This document shows positions 9,702-18,542 of a stretch of DNA of 64,000 nt, piece after piece. The DNA lies in contig NZ_CP137624.1 of NCBI RefSeq assembly GCF_033880585.1, positions 3,896,255 through 3,960,254 of the forward strand, written 5' to 3'. Both the position numbers and the translations under genes were made by a program. This DNA comes from Lysinibacillus louembei. Its GTDB lineage: Bacteria > Bacillota > Bacilli > Bacillales_A > Planococcaceae. Under the pieces are notes generated by a model that worked only from the letters and a program-made list of their open reading frames with translations, was not told the origin of the DNA and made no database searches. Each line of letters begins with the position of its first letter. The stretch's first letter is position 1.

Positions 9702-11246
9702 TTAAACTGGGTAAACAGGGTGTTTACGGAAAGGTGGTAATATTTGCTTTGAACCATAATAATGTAAGCGCTTCACTAATGTTTCACGCAAATGGCCTGG
9801 TGCAATGATTTCATCGATTACTAGCTCTGAGGCAAGCTTATATAAATCGATTTCTTGTTTATATTCCTCGATTTTTTCTTTCACAAATTGCATGCGTTCT
9901 TTCGGGTCCTCAATCGCTTCAATTTTATTTGAATATACCGCATTTACAGCTGCCTCTGGTCCCATTACAGCAATTTGCGCTGTTGGAAGGGCGATGCATA
10001 CATCTGGCTCAAAGGCTGGGCCACACATTGCATATAAGCCTGCACCATATGCTTTGCGCACAATAACAGAGATTTTTGGCACTGTTGCAGAGCTCATTGC
10101 TGAAATCAGCTTAGCACCATGTCGGATAATTCCTGCTCGCTCCACCTTCGTGCCAATCATAAAGCCTGGTACATCGGCTAGGAATAGCAACGGAATTGAA
10201 AAGGCATCACATAGCGTAATAAATTTTGCCGCTTTGTCAGCTGAATCAACGAAAAGTACGCCACCTTTGACTTTTGGCTGATTTGCAACGATACCAACTA
10301 CTTGCCCATTGATTCTCGCTAAGCCTGTAATAAGCTCTGGTGCAAATAGCCTTTTAATTTCAAAGAAGCTATTTTCATCAATTAATTGATTAATTGCCTC
10401 GTACATATCGAACGGTGCATTTTGATTTTCTGGAATAATTTCCTCCAACGTTCGCCCCGCAATAGGTTGAAGTGCCTCTTGCACAGGTGGCATTTCTCCA
10501 AAATTGCTAGGAAAATAGCTAATATATTGCCTCGCCTGCTCAATTGCCTCTTGCTCAGATGTAGCAAGTACATCACCACAGCCACTTACTGAGCAATGCA
10601 TGCGTGCTCCGCCCATTTCCTCCAATGTTACTTTCTCACCAATTACCTTTTCCGCCATACGTGGTGAGCCTAAATACATTGAGGCATTGCCTTCCACCAT
10701 AATAACGATATCGCAAAATGCCGGAATATAGGCACCACCAGCGGCTGAAGGGCCGAATAAAATACAAATTTGCGGCACAACTCCGCTCATTCTCACTTGA
10801 TTATGGAATATTTTACCTGCACCACGTCGTCCTGGGAACATTTCGAGCTGGTCGGTAATACGTGCACCTGCGGAATCAACTAAATAGAGCATCGGTACTT
10901 GTAATTTTTCAGCTGTTTCCTGAATGCGAATGATTTTTTCAACTGTACGTGAACCCCATGAGCCCGCCTTAATTGTTGAATCATTTGCCATCACACAAAC
11001 TGTTTCACCGTTTATTTTTCCGATAGCACAGACCACGCCATCCGCAGGTAAATCACCTGCTTCACAATTGGCAAAGCGGCCATCCTCTTCATATTGTCCA
11101 TCATCAAATAGCAAGGCTAAACGGTCACGTACAAATAGTTTATTTGTTTCAGCTAGCTTATCATGATATTTTTGTGCGCCACCTGCATAAATAGCATCGA
11201 TTTTTTGCTGTAGCTGCTCATTATATTGTTTTGTCATTTTACTCAC
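9702..11246 (-). CDS. Acyl-CoA carboxylase, carboxyltransferase (beta) subunit (514 aa)
   Basis: Transfers CO2 from carboxybiotin to an acyl-CoA such as propionyl-, methylmalonyl- or methylcrotonyl-CoA. The protein has the full two-halves crotonase-type carboxyltransferase fold. Oxyanion-hole glycine pairs occur in FGPSAAGGAYIPAFCD (N-half) and RKAYGAGLYAMCGP (C-half). The segment LADVPGFMIGTKVERAGIIRHGAK is recognisable by position near residues 340-363. A small biotin carrier gene lies 12 bases upstream, but no biotin carboxylase gene is present here. The substrate cannot be fixed from sequence alone. The C-terminal RLHYYGSKQ is typical of propionyl/methylmalonyl-type subunits. Confidence 0.9.
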   Translation of the reverse strand: MSKMTKQYNEQLQQKIDAIYAGGAQKYHDKLAETNKLFVRDRLALLFDDGQYEEDGRFANCEAGDLPADGVVCAIGKINGETVCVMANDSTIKAGSWGSRTVEKIIRIQETAEKLQVPMLYLVDSAGARITDQLEMFPGRRGAGKIFHNQVRMSGVVPQICILFGPSAAGGAYIPAFCDIVIMVEGNASMYLGSPRMAEKVIGEKVTLEEMGGARMHCSVSGCGDVLATSEQEAIEQARQYISYFPSNFGEMPPVQEALQPIAGRTLEEIIPENQNAPFDMYEAINQLIDENSFFEIKRLFAPELITGLARINGQVVGIVANQPKVKGGVLFVDSADKAAKFITLCDAFSIPLLFLADVPGFMIGTKVERAGIIRHGAKLISAMSSATVPKISVIVRKAYGAGLYAMCGPAFEPDVCIALPTAQIAVMGPEAAVNAVYSNKIEAIEDPKERMQFVKEKIEEYKQEIDLYKLASELVIDEIIAPGHLRETLVKRLHYYGSKQILPPFRKHPVYPV

Positions 11247-11258
11247 CCCTTTGTGGCA

Positions 11259-11471
11259 CTATTCTAGCTCTAAAAGGACCGCCTCTTCATCAATAAAGTC
11301 GCCCTCTGCTACAAGTATTTTCTTTACAGTGCCAGCAACTTCCGCTTCACATGGAATCTCCATTTTCATTGATTCTAAGATGATTAATGTTTGTCCAACC
11401 GTTACAGTATCCCCTTCTTTTACGCTTACCTCGAAAACTGTACCTGCCATTGGTGCTTTTACTTGTGTCAT
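11259..11471 (-). CDS. Stand-alone biotin carboxyl carrier protein (70 aa)
   Basis: A minimal biotinyl domain. The biotin-accepting lysine is K36 in ESMKMEIP, flanked by the usual APMAGTV and EGD turns. The ATG at 11469-11471 is preferred over the upstream in-frame start at 11501 because it sits 8 bases after AAGGGGG and starts the domain correctly (MTQVKAPMAG). It lies 12 bases upstream of the carboxyltransferase gene and must supply its biotin arm. The missing partner is a biotin carboxylase encoded elsewhere. Confidence 0.92.
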   Translation of the reverse strand: MTQVKAPMAGTVFEVSVKEGDTVTVGQTLIILESMKMEIPCEAEVAGTVKKILVAEGDFIDEEAVLLELE

Positions 11472-11587
11472 TTGAAAATCCCCCTTTGTGTAATTGAACA
11501 AAGTTGTTCCTCTTTATTGTACGTTACTCGTATAATGGTTTCCAACTATTTTTCACTTTTTCTTCTTTTATGCAGTCTATTTCTGCT

Positions 11588-11977
11588 CTAGTCCTTATTT
11601 TTATTTTGTATAAATTGCGCTCCTTGCTTCAACCATTTAAGCAAACGTTCATGCTCTGTTTGAAGCTCATGATATTTCAATTCTAGCTGCCCATACGCCT
11701 CTGTTAATTCCTCAAAGCTCGTTAAAGCAAGCTTCAAATGACTACGCATCAGCTGCTTTGGTCTTTTCTTAACGGTGCCGAGCATTTGCCCATATTGCGC
11801 TCTTAATGTTTTATTCCAACGAAAGCCACATGCTTGCTTCGTACGGTTTAATACAGCGGCTGCCTCTTCAAACGCTTCAAGCTGTGTTTTTCCATTTTGC
11901 ACAAATTGAATAACAATTTCCGCTAATTTTTCATCATCAGCAACTGTCCATTGATCTTTTCTTCTTTTTGCTTCCAT
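11588..11977 (-). CDS. rsfA: RsfA-family prespore transcription factor (129 aa)
   Basis: RsfA-type proteins modulate sigma-F-dependent genes in the forespore. The N-terminal Myb/SANT-like domain runs from DQWTVADDEKLAEIV to QACGFRWNKTLR. A basic linker (KKRPKQ) and a C-terminal coiled coil (about residues 75-125) follow. The ATG at 11977 is chosen because it follows AGAGGTGATAGAG; an in-frame GTG overlaps that site. It corresponds to B. subtilis ylbO, which also sits between rpmF and ylbQ. Here, however, metabolic genes flank it on both sides. Confidence 0.85.
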   Translation of the reverse strand: MEAKRRKDQWTVADDEKLAEIVIQFVQNGKTQLEAFEEAAAVLNRTKQACGFRWNKTLRAQYGQMLGTVKKRPKQLMRSHLKLALTSFEELTEAYGQLELKYHELQTEHERLLKWLKQGAQFIQNKNKD

Positions 11978-12118
11978 CTCTATCACCTCTTATTTTTTTA
12001 CTACTATATGCAGCAGATGGTGAAATAGAATCGGGAATCTATTGAAAATATTAAATAGAATATACGTTTCTTTGTGGCTAGTTAACGTAGGTACAAATGG
12101 TTTTTAGCAAATAAATTA

Positions 12119-12156
12119 AGGCTGTCTGAAAAAATATAATTTTTCTCAGACAGCCT
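12119..12156 (-). terminator. Terminator after the enoyl-CoA hydratase-like gene
   Basis: An 11-bp perfect stem (12119-12129 with 12146-12156) is followed by a T-rich tract on the minus strand. It lies 6 bases after the stop codon. Confidence 0.85.
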
Positions 12157-12161
12157 CTTCC

Positions 12162-12926
12162 TCATTTCTTTGGTTTTGTTAAAAAAACGTTAACAGCTTG
12201 GTGATGTGCATCACTCTCCCATAGCTTTGCACATGTCCGCACTTCCTCCATCACGCGCTCATACATATTGCGCTCACGCCATTTGCGCAGCTCAATCTCT
12301 TTATATGCTTGATGGACAGATGGATGGATTTTACGCATATCGTCAATAAAATCTAGTAGTGCCTCTTGCTTCGTTCCATAAAAAACATGCATAGCCCATC
12401 CGATATCGTATAATGTTTGCGCATCATAGGCCTTTGCATCAACAAGCATTTTTAATGCCTGGTCATGACGTAAGCCTCTTTCAAATAAATACGTACCGCC
12501 ACCCCAGCCACTCGTAATCGCCAAAGTCCCTTGAATAAAGCCTGCCTTCGCATGATTTGCTATTAAACGGAAATCACAGGCTGTCGCAATTTCACAGCCT
12601 CCACCGACCGCTGTTCCATTAATCAACGCAATTGTTGGCACTGGTAATGTCGCAAGCTTATATAAAATTTTCGCCATTTTACTCAGCATACCAAATGCTT
12701 CGTCCTCTGTTTGCAATGCGTGAAAAACAGATAAATCCCCACCAGAGCAAAAAGACCTTTCACCTGTACCCGTAATAACAAAAAAGCGAACATTATCGTT
12801 TTGTTCCACATATGTAATTGCCTCTTGCAGGCCATTCATTACTTCATCATTAACTGCATTGCGTTTATCCTCACGATGGATAGTAAATGTAACGATTCCC
12901 TCTTTATGTTCTAATAAATAAGCCAT
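12162..12926 (-). CDS. Enoyl-CoA hydratase/isomerase (crotonase) family protein (254 aa)
   Basis: Crotonase-fold enzymes act on enoyl-CoA thioesters. The oxyanion-hole segments are RSFCSGGDL (near residue 58) and NGTAVGGGCEIATACDFRL (near 104). The catalytic-region sequence reads AGFIQGTLAITSGWGGG, so the exact pair of catalytic glutamates of true hydratases is not obvious. The ATG at 12924-12926 (MAYLLEHKEG) follows GAGGGGG with a 7-base gap, so earlier in-frame starts are less likely. With the neighbouring carboxylase this suggests branched-chain or odd-chain acyl-CoA metabolism, which is inference. Confidence 0.85.
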   Translation of the reverse strand: MAYLLEHKEGIVTFTIHREDKRNAVNDEVMNGLQEAITYVEQNDNVRFFVITGTGERSFCSGGDLSVFHALQTEDEAFGMLSKMAKILYKLATLPVPTIALINGTAVGGGCEIATACDFRLIANHAKAGFIQGTLAITSGWGGGTYLFERGLRHDQALKMLVDAKAYDAQTLYDIGWAMHVFYGTKQEALLDFIDDMRKIHPSVHQAYKEIELRKWRERNMYERVMEEVRTCAKLWESDAHHQAVNVFLTKPKK

Positions 12927-12940
12927 TTCCATTCCCCCTC

Positions 12941-12956
12941 GAGTGCCAGGCACACA
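12941..12956 (-). repeat. Right copy of the 16-bp inverted repeat
   Basis: Exact reverse complement of 9628-9643 (GAGTGCCAGGCACACA on the plus strand). It lies just upstream of the enoyl-CoA hydratase-like gene, so the pair brackets a 3.3-kb block. Confidence 0.8.
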
Positions 12957-13012
12957 CACAATTTACACACAATTTAATCGTAGCGAATAACATGCTGTTT
13001 GACAATACGAAA

Positions 13013-13051
13013 AAAGGCGAATGAAGAGCCATGGCCTCTTCATTCGCCTTT
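13013..13051 (-). terminator. Terminator after rpmF
   Basis: A 16-bp perfect stem (13013-13028 with 13036-13051) with a 7-base loop is followed by T residues on the minus strand. It ends the yceD-rpmF transcript. Confidence 0.9.
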
Positions 13052-13069
13052 ATATAGCGCAATACTGAA

Positions 13070-13243
13070 TTATTTCGCTACTACTTCTTTACCTTTATAG
13101 TGTCCGCAAGCTTTACAAACACGGTGAGCTAATTTATGTTCACCACAGTTTGGGCAAGCTACCATACCAGGTACAGATAATTTGAAATGCGTACGACGCT
13201 TTCTTTTTGCAGTTTTAGAAGTTCTTCTAAATGGTACAGCCAT
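13070..13243 (-). CDS. rpmF: Ribosomal protein bL32 (57 aa)
   Basis: A large-subunit ribosomal protein. It starts [19 protein letters not shown], the family signature, and has the zinc-ribbon cysteines CPNC...CKAC. The ATG at 13241-13243 follows GGAGGTG; an upstream in-frame ATG would add three residues not found in the family. All four cysteines are present, so this is the zinc-binding (C+) form. It is co-transcribed with yceD, the usual bacterial pairing. Confidence 0.98.
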   Translation of the reverse strand: MAVPFRRTSKTAKRKRRTHFKLSVPGMVACPNCGEHKLAHRVCKACGHYKGKEVVAK

Positions 13244-13266
13244 TATTGGCACCTCCTTACAGATAG

Positions 13267-13800
13267 TTATTCATCTGTTTGATCAAAATACTTAGCTAAA
13301 TCAGCCAGTCTTGGATCCACTTTTGGTTCGTCATCTTTACGACTAAGAGCCACATCTTCATCCGTAGCATAAGACCAGTTTTTTCCACCATGCACTTGTC
13401 CTTCGGTATTTTCTTTAAATACTTGCATTGGCACTTCAAGAAGCACTAGCTCCTCTAAAACCGGCTTCATGTCGATTACTTCGCCTTCGATATAATGTAT
13501 ATCTCCATCTAAATCGCCACGCTTATCCTCATCAATCCAGCTAAATACTTCAACTGTATCGACTTCAATCGGAAATTCCACATCTTCCCATGTTCTTGCA
13601 CAAGGAAGCGTTAATGTCGCACTTAATGTAAATTGACAAGTCATTTGCGATGCACCAAATGTGCATAGCCCTTTTACATGTGCGGGTGAGATTGCACGAA
13701 TATCTGTATTGCGTTCTTTCACTTCATCCAATTGTATTTCTGCATCAAGTGGAAGCCCGTTTTGACGATATTTCGACAGTTGATGAATTGACCATTTCAT
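13267..13800 (-). CDS. YceD/DUF177 family protein (177 aa)
   Basis: The DUF177 protein almost always encoded upstream of rpmF; the B. subtilis counterpart is ylbN. In plants and some bacteria the family is linked to 23S rRNA accumulation. The family core is visible as [20 protein letters not shown] and the cysteine-containing [14 protein letters not shown]. The C-terminal [14 protein letters not shown] is also typical. It is preceded by a strong sigma-A promoter and is 14 bases from the rpmF ribosome binding region. Confidence 0.92.
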   Translation of the reverse strand: MKWSIHQLSKYRQNGLPLDAEIQLDEVKERNTDIRAISPAHVKGLCTFGASQMTCQFTLSATLTLPCARTWEDVEFPIEVDTVEVFSWIDEDKRGDLDGDIHYIEGEVIDMKPVLEELVLLEVPMQVFKENTEGQVHGGKNWSYATDEDVALSRKDDEPKVDPRLADLAKYFDQTDE

Positions 13801-13831
13801 TCATTAATCACCTCGTTAGACAACAATGTTG

Positions 13832-13860
13832 ATTATATAGATTTATAAATTAGATGTCAA
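13832..13860 (-). promoter_or_regulatory. Sigma-A promoter of yceD-rpmF
   Basis: On the minus strand TTGACA (13855-13860) and TATAAT (13832-13837) match consensus perfectly with a 17-base spacer. They lie about 30 bases upstream of the yceD start. Confidence 0.92.
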
Positions 13861-13987
13861 GATAATTTCTTGTCACTATATGAAATTACGTTAAGACCAT
13901 TTTTGAAGTATGCAAGAAAGCGACATCTCTATCATGTATAATGTGTATATTATACATTGAACATACTTATTAGTGGGGGGAGAATTT

Positions 13988-15187
13988 ATGCAGGCTGTCG
14001 GTGTTGTCGTGGAATACAATCCCTTTCATAATGGACATGCTTATCATGTGCAGCAAGCAAAGAAATTAACAGGGGCAAATATTGTGATTGCCGTCATGAG
14101 CGGGCAATTTTTACAACGTGGTGAGCCTGCACTTGTCGATAAATGGTCTCGTACAAAAATGGCACTTGCCAGCGGTGTTGACCTTGTCATAGAGCTTCCA
14201 TATGTTTTCAGCACTGCGCATGCCAAACAATTTGCCTATGGAGCAATTTCTTTACTACATGCGGTAGGCTGTAAAACTTTTGCGTTTGGCAGTGAAGATG
14301 GCAGACTTCAGCCATTCCTAGATAGTTTTGCGCTTATTGATCGAAATAGAGCCCTCTACGACGCTCTAATTAAAGAATATATTGCGACAGGTATTAGCTA
14401 CCCAAAGGCTTTACAACAGGCGTATACGACTTTACAGCAGCAATTCCCTGGAGCTTATATTGATTTAGCGAAGCCGAATAATATTTTAGGCTTTCATTAC
14501 ATTGAAGCGGCATATTCATTAAATGCCGAAATACAGCCTGTGACGATTACACGCATTGGTGCTGGCTATCATGATGCAATTGACGAACAAAGCCAAATTG
14601 CTAGTGCGACAGGTATACGTCAGGCCTTGTTTCACAAGCAAACTTTGCAGCATGTAGCACAGTTCGTACCATCTACTACCTATCAGCTTTTAGAGGAGTG
14701 GCAGCAAACATACAAAGCGTTTGCAAGCTGGCATGCTTTTTGGCCATTTTTGCGCTTTGCTATTTTACGCCATACCCCTGAGCAGCTAACAATGTTTCCA
14801 GATGTAGCAGAAGGGATTGAACATGCCCTTATAAAGCACGCTAAAAATGCAAGGTCATTCGATGATTTTATGGAAAAAATCAAATCAAAGCGCTATACGT
14901 GGACACGCTTACAAAGAATTTTAACACATATTTATACAGGCATTACGAAGGAGCAGCTTCATGCTCATGTCACACCTTCTTACATTCGATTACTTGGTAT
15001 GACAGAAAATGGCCAGCGTTATTTGTCCATTCATAAAAAACATATGACATTGCCCTTAATTAGCCGTGTCGCTGCTGTTCAAAATACTATGCTAGCACTT
15101 GATATACAAGCGACAACGATGTATCAACAAGGTTTGCCATGCCAAACAATCCACGATGACTACAATGTGCCACCTATACGCAAGTAA
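13988..15187 (+). CDS. tmcAL: tRNA(Met) cytidine acetate ligase, YlbM family (399 aa)
   Basis: TmcAL uses acetate and ATP to form N4-acetylcytidine at the wobble base of elongator tRNA-Met. The nucleotidyltransferase-like N-terminus VGVVVEYNPFHNGHAYHV carries the HxGH-type motif, and SGQFLQRGEPALVDKWSR follows. The ATG at 13988 sits 7 bases after GTGGGGGGAG; the GTG at 13973 overlaps that site and is less likely. It is divergent from yceD-rpmF as in B. subtilis. Confidence 0.95.
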   Translation: MQAVGVVVEYNPFHNGHAYHVQQAKKLTGANIVIAVMSGQFLQRGEPALVDKWSRTKMALASGVDLVIELPYVFSTAHAKQFAYGAISLLHAVGCKTFAFGSEDGRLQPFLDSFALIDRNRALYDALIKEYIATGISYPKALQQAYTTLQQQFPGAYIDLAKPNNILGFHYIEAAYSLNAEIQPVTITRIGAGYHDAIDEQSQIASATGIRQALFHKQTLQHVAQFVPSTTYQLLEEWQQTYKAFASWHAFWPFLRFAILRHTPEQLTMFPDVAEGIEHALIKHAKNARSFDDFMEKIKSKRYTWTRLQRILTHIYTGITKEQLHAHVTPSYIRLLGMTENGQRYLSIHKKHMTLPLISRVAAVQNTMLALDIQATTMYQQGLPCQTIHDDYNVPPIRK

Positions 15188-15205
15188 AATGTAGCAGCAG
15201 CCTAA

Positions 15206-15250
15206 AAAGCTGACAGAAACGTAGATGGACCTAGCGTTTCTGTCAGCTTT
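15206..15250. terminator. Bidirectional terminator between tmcAL and ylbL
   Basis: A 16-bp perfect stem (15206-15221 with 15235-15250) lies between two convergent genes. Both strands show A/T-rich flanks. Confidence 0.9.
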
Positions 15251-15254
15251 CCTC

Positions 15255-16301
15255 TTATTTTTTCGGCTCTAGTGCTTGTAAATAAGCTAATACATCATCC
15301 ACTGTTTTAACAGGGACAACTTTCATCTTTGTGCCAATATCCTCTGCGGTCTTAACTGCAGCTGCATAGTTGGACTCGACTTTAGGGTTATACTGGCGCA
15401 TTTCTGTTGTAATTTCATCATCTGGCGCAAAGAAAATCTCCATACCATCACGATCTGCAGCGATCACCTTTCGTTCAATACCACCAATGCGCCCTACGGT
15501 ACCATCTTCATTCATTTCACCTGTTCCCGCAACAGCGTAACCCTTTGTTAAATCTTCATCTAATAATTGATTCAAAATTTCCAATGTAAACATCAAGCCT
15601 GCAGAAGGTCCACCGATATCCTCTGCATTGATTTTCACTTTTGGATCGGTTTTAATTGATTTACTTTCTGTAAACATAATGCCTAGCCCTACTCGCCCAT
15701 CCGAATCAGGAATTTCCTTTAACTGTACATTTTTCGTTAATAATTCGTTATTGCGATTAATAACAAGCTCCACAGCATCATCTTTTTGCGCCTTACTAAT
15801 AATTTCTACTAGCTCTGATTGCTTCTGTATGCGCTGTCCATTCACTTCAACAATTTCATCCCCAGCCTTGACGATACCTTCAGCGGCACCTCCAGCTAGC
15901 ACGTTTAATACGTAGACGCCTTTCCATGTTACATTATAGTCTAGCCCTGCTTTTGAAAAGGCTACATAAAGTGCGTTAAATTGTGAATCTGTCATCAGCT
16001 TTAATTGACGAATATTATATTCTTCTTCATCTTCTTCTTTTTGACGTACAGTATTGAGCTGCATAATTTCCTGATGCTCATTAAAGAAAGCAACTGCATA
16101 TAAAAGCGGCGTCGCCCTCATCATGGAGACAGTCATTAAATTAAATGTTCCTTCATCTTCTGTATCTCCATTTTGGACATTTACAAACTCACTAACATCA
16201 TACGCACTTCCAGGACTCATAATGTACGAATCAAGCTTGTAAAGCGTTAAAAAACTGAACATGAGCAAAGCCACTACAATAATGGCTAACCTTTTTTTCA
16301 T
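15255..16301 (-). CDS. ylbL: YlbL/SepM-like membrane-anchored PDZ-Lon protease (348 aa)
   Basis: A serine protease with an N-terminal membrane anchor (about residues 5-22). A central PDZ domain covers about 130-200 (GVYVLNVLAGGAAEGIVKAG). A C-terminal S16 Lon-type domain shows the catalytic Ser in GGPSAGLMF and the Lys in RIGGIERKV. B. subtilis YlbL cleaves the division inhibitor YneA; streptococcal SepM processes a peptide pheromone. Convergent with tmcAL, same neighbourhood as in B. subtilis. Confidence 0.93.
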   Translation of the reverse strand: MKKRLAIIVVALLMFSFLTLYKLDSYIMSPGSAYDVSEFVNVQNGDTEDEGTFNLMTVSMMRATPLLYAVAFFNEHQEIMQLNTVRQKEEDEEEYNIRQLKLMTDSQFNALYVAFSKAGLDYNVTWKGVYVLNVLAGGAAEGIVKAGDEIVEVNGQRIQKQSELVEIISKAQKDDAVELVINRNNELLTKNVQLKEIPDSDGRVGLGIMFTESKSIKTDPKVKINAEDIGGPSAGLMFTLEILNQLLDEDLTKGYAVAGTGEMNEDGTVGRIGGIERKVIAADRDGMEIFFAPDDEITTEMRQYNPKVESNYAAAVKTAEDIGTKMKVVPVKTVDDVLAYLQALEPKK

Positions 16302-16465
16302 AGTGCCTCCGACTCCTTTTTGCCTCTTACAATCAATAACATCTAGATTTTTTCAAATAAATTTGAAAGAAATCTGCGATATCCTCTGAATTAAAACAAT
16401 GTATGCATACGCTATACAACTTATAAATTCAGGCGTATTCTGATGAATCATGATAAATAGCACGA

Positions 16466-17407
16466 ATGCATATAGTTAGTGTAACACTTGTGACAAAACT
16501 TCACAAAATATTGAAAAGAGTTGATGTTATTACACAGTTTTTCGCTATTTTCATTTGTTTCACATTAATTATTTTACTCCTTCTTTTCCCTGGTGTCGCA
16601 CATGAAGGAGCAGATTTAGGTGTTCATTTATTTATGGAGGCACTATTTCCATATTTGCTGCCATACTTAATTTTAACGAGCTGGTTGTTGCGCATTACTA
16701 GTAAGTACACAGCACATCCATTTTTATTATATGTGAAAACATACGTCATTAGTGCCCTAGGTGGATTTCCTACAGGGGCCGCTGCAATTGCCCAGCTTGT
16801 CAAATCGCAGGAGCTGTCACAAAGAGAGGCAGCTATTTTACTTGGCATTTGTCACTGTCCAAGCCCTCTCTTTATTATAGGCTTTGTCAGTTTAGATTTA
16901 ATCAGCGATGTCACGATTGGATGGCAATATTTAATTGTGCTACATATTTTCTCACTTCTCTTGCTTTGTATCGTTTATTTTGCTTTACCTCATCATAAAA
17001 GACAAAAAGCATCGCAATCCATTGCCGCTCGCCATGCTTTTGCTCATAGCCTTAAAGATAGCGTGCCAACAGTGCTCGTTGTTTGTGCAACAATCGTTTT
17101 TTTCACAACGATTTATGCAGTTCTCTTGCATAGTATGAATCATTTCTTCACATTGAATAACAATTTGCAAATTTTCTTCGCTGCTTTGCTTGAAATGACA
17201 AATGGCTTGCGTTTAATGCAGCTAAATTACGAGGGTACATTACTTGTGTTAGCACTTGTAACAGGATTAACTGCACAAAGCTTAAGTATTCATATGCAGG
17301 TGCTTGTTATTGCCAAGTCGAATGCTATCGCCTTTCGACCATATATATATATGCGCCTTCTTTATATTGCTGTTATCCCTGTATTGTATTGGTTGATTTT
17401 CATCTAA
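16466..17407 (+). CDS. ylbJ: YlbJ-type sporulation integral membrane protein (313 aa)
   Basis: A protein with eight or so hydrophobic segments and the nucleoside-recognition/gate-type domain found in YlbJ and SpoIIM-like transport proteins. YlbJ is needed for normal spore formation in B. subtilis. Conserved-looking pieces are GGFPTGAAAIAQL and LGICHCPSPLFIIGF. No good ribosome binding site precedes the ATG at 16466, so the true start could be a little further in. Divergent from ylbL. Confidence 0.85.
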   Translation: MHIVSVTLVTKLHKILKRVDVITQFFAIFICFTLIILLLLFPGVAHEGADLGVHLFMEALFPYLLPYLILTSWLLRITSKYTAHPFLLYVKTYVISALGGFPTGAAAIAQLVKSQELSQREAAILLGICHCPSPLFIIGFVSLDLISDVTIGWQYLIVLHIFSLLLLCIVYFALPHHKRQKASQSIAARHAFAHSLKDSVPTVLVVCATIVFFTTIYAVLLHSMNHFFTLNNNLQIFFAALLEMTNGLRLMQLNYEGTLLVLALVTGLTAQSLSIHMQVLVIAKSNAIAFRPYIYMRLLYIAVIPVLYWLIFI

Positions 17408-17427
17408 AATTTTTTAACGAAGAGAAT

Positions 17428-17467
17428 AGAGGATACCTAAAAAGATATATCTCTTTAGGCATCCTCT
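17428..17467. terminator. Bidirectional terminator between ylbJ and coaD
   Basis: A 14-bp stem with one mismatch (17428-17441 with 17454-17467), flanked by A/T runs, separates convergent genes. Confidence 0.85.
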
Positions 17468-17470
17468 ACG

Positions 17471-18527
<1,057 letters not shown>

Positions 18528-18542
18528 AGTTTCACCAAACCT

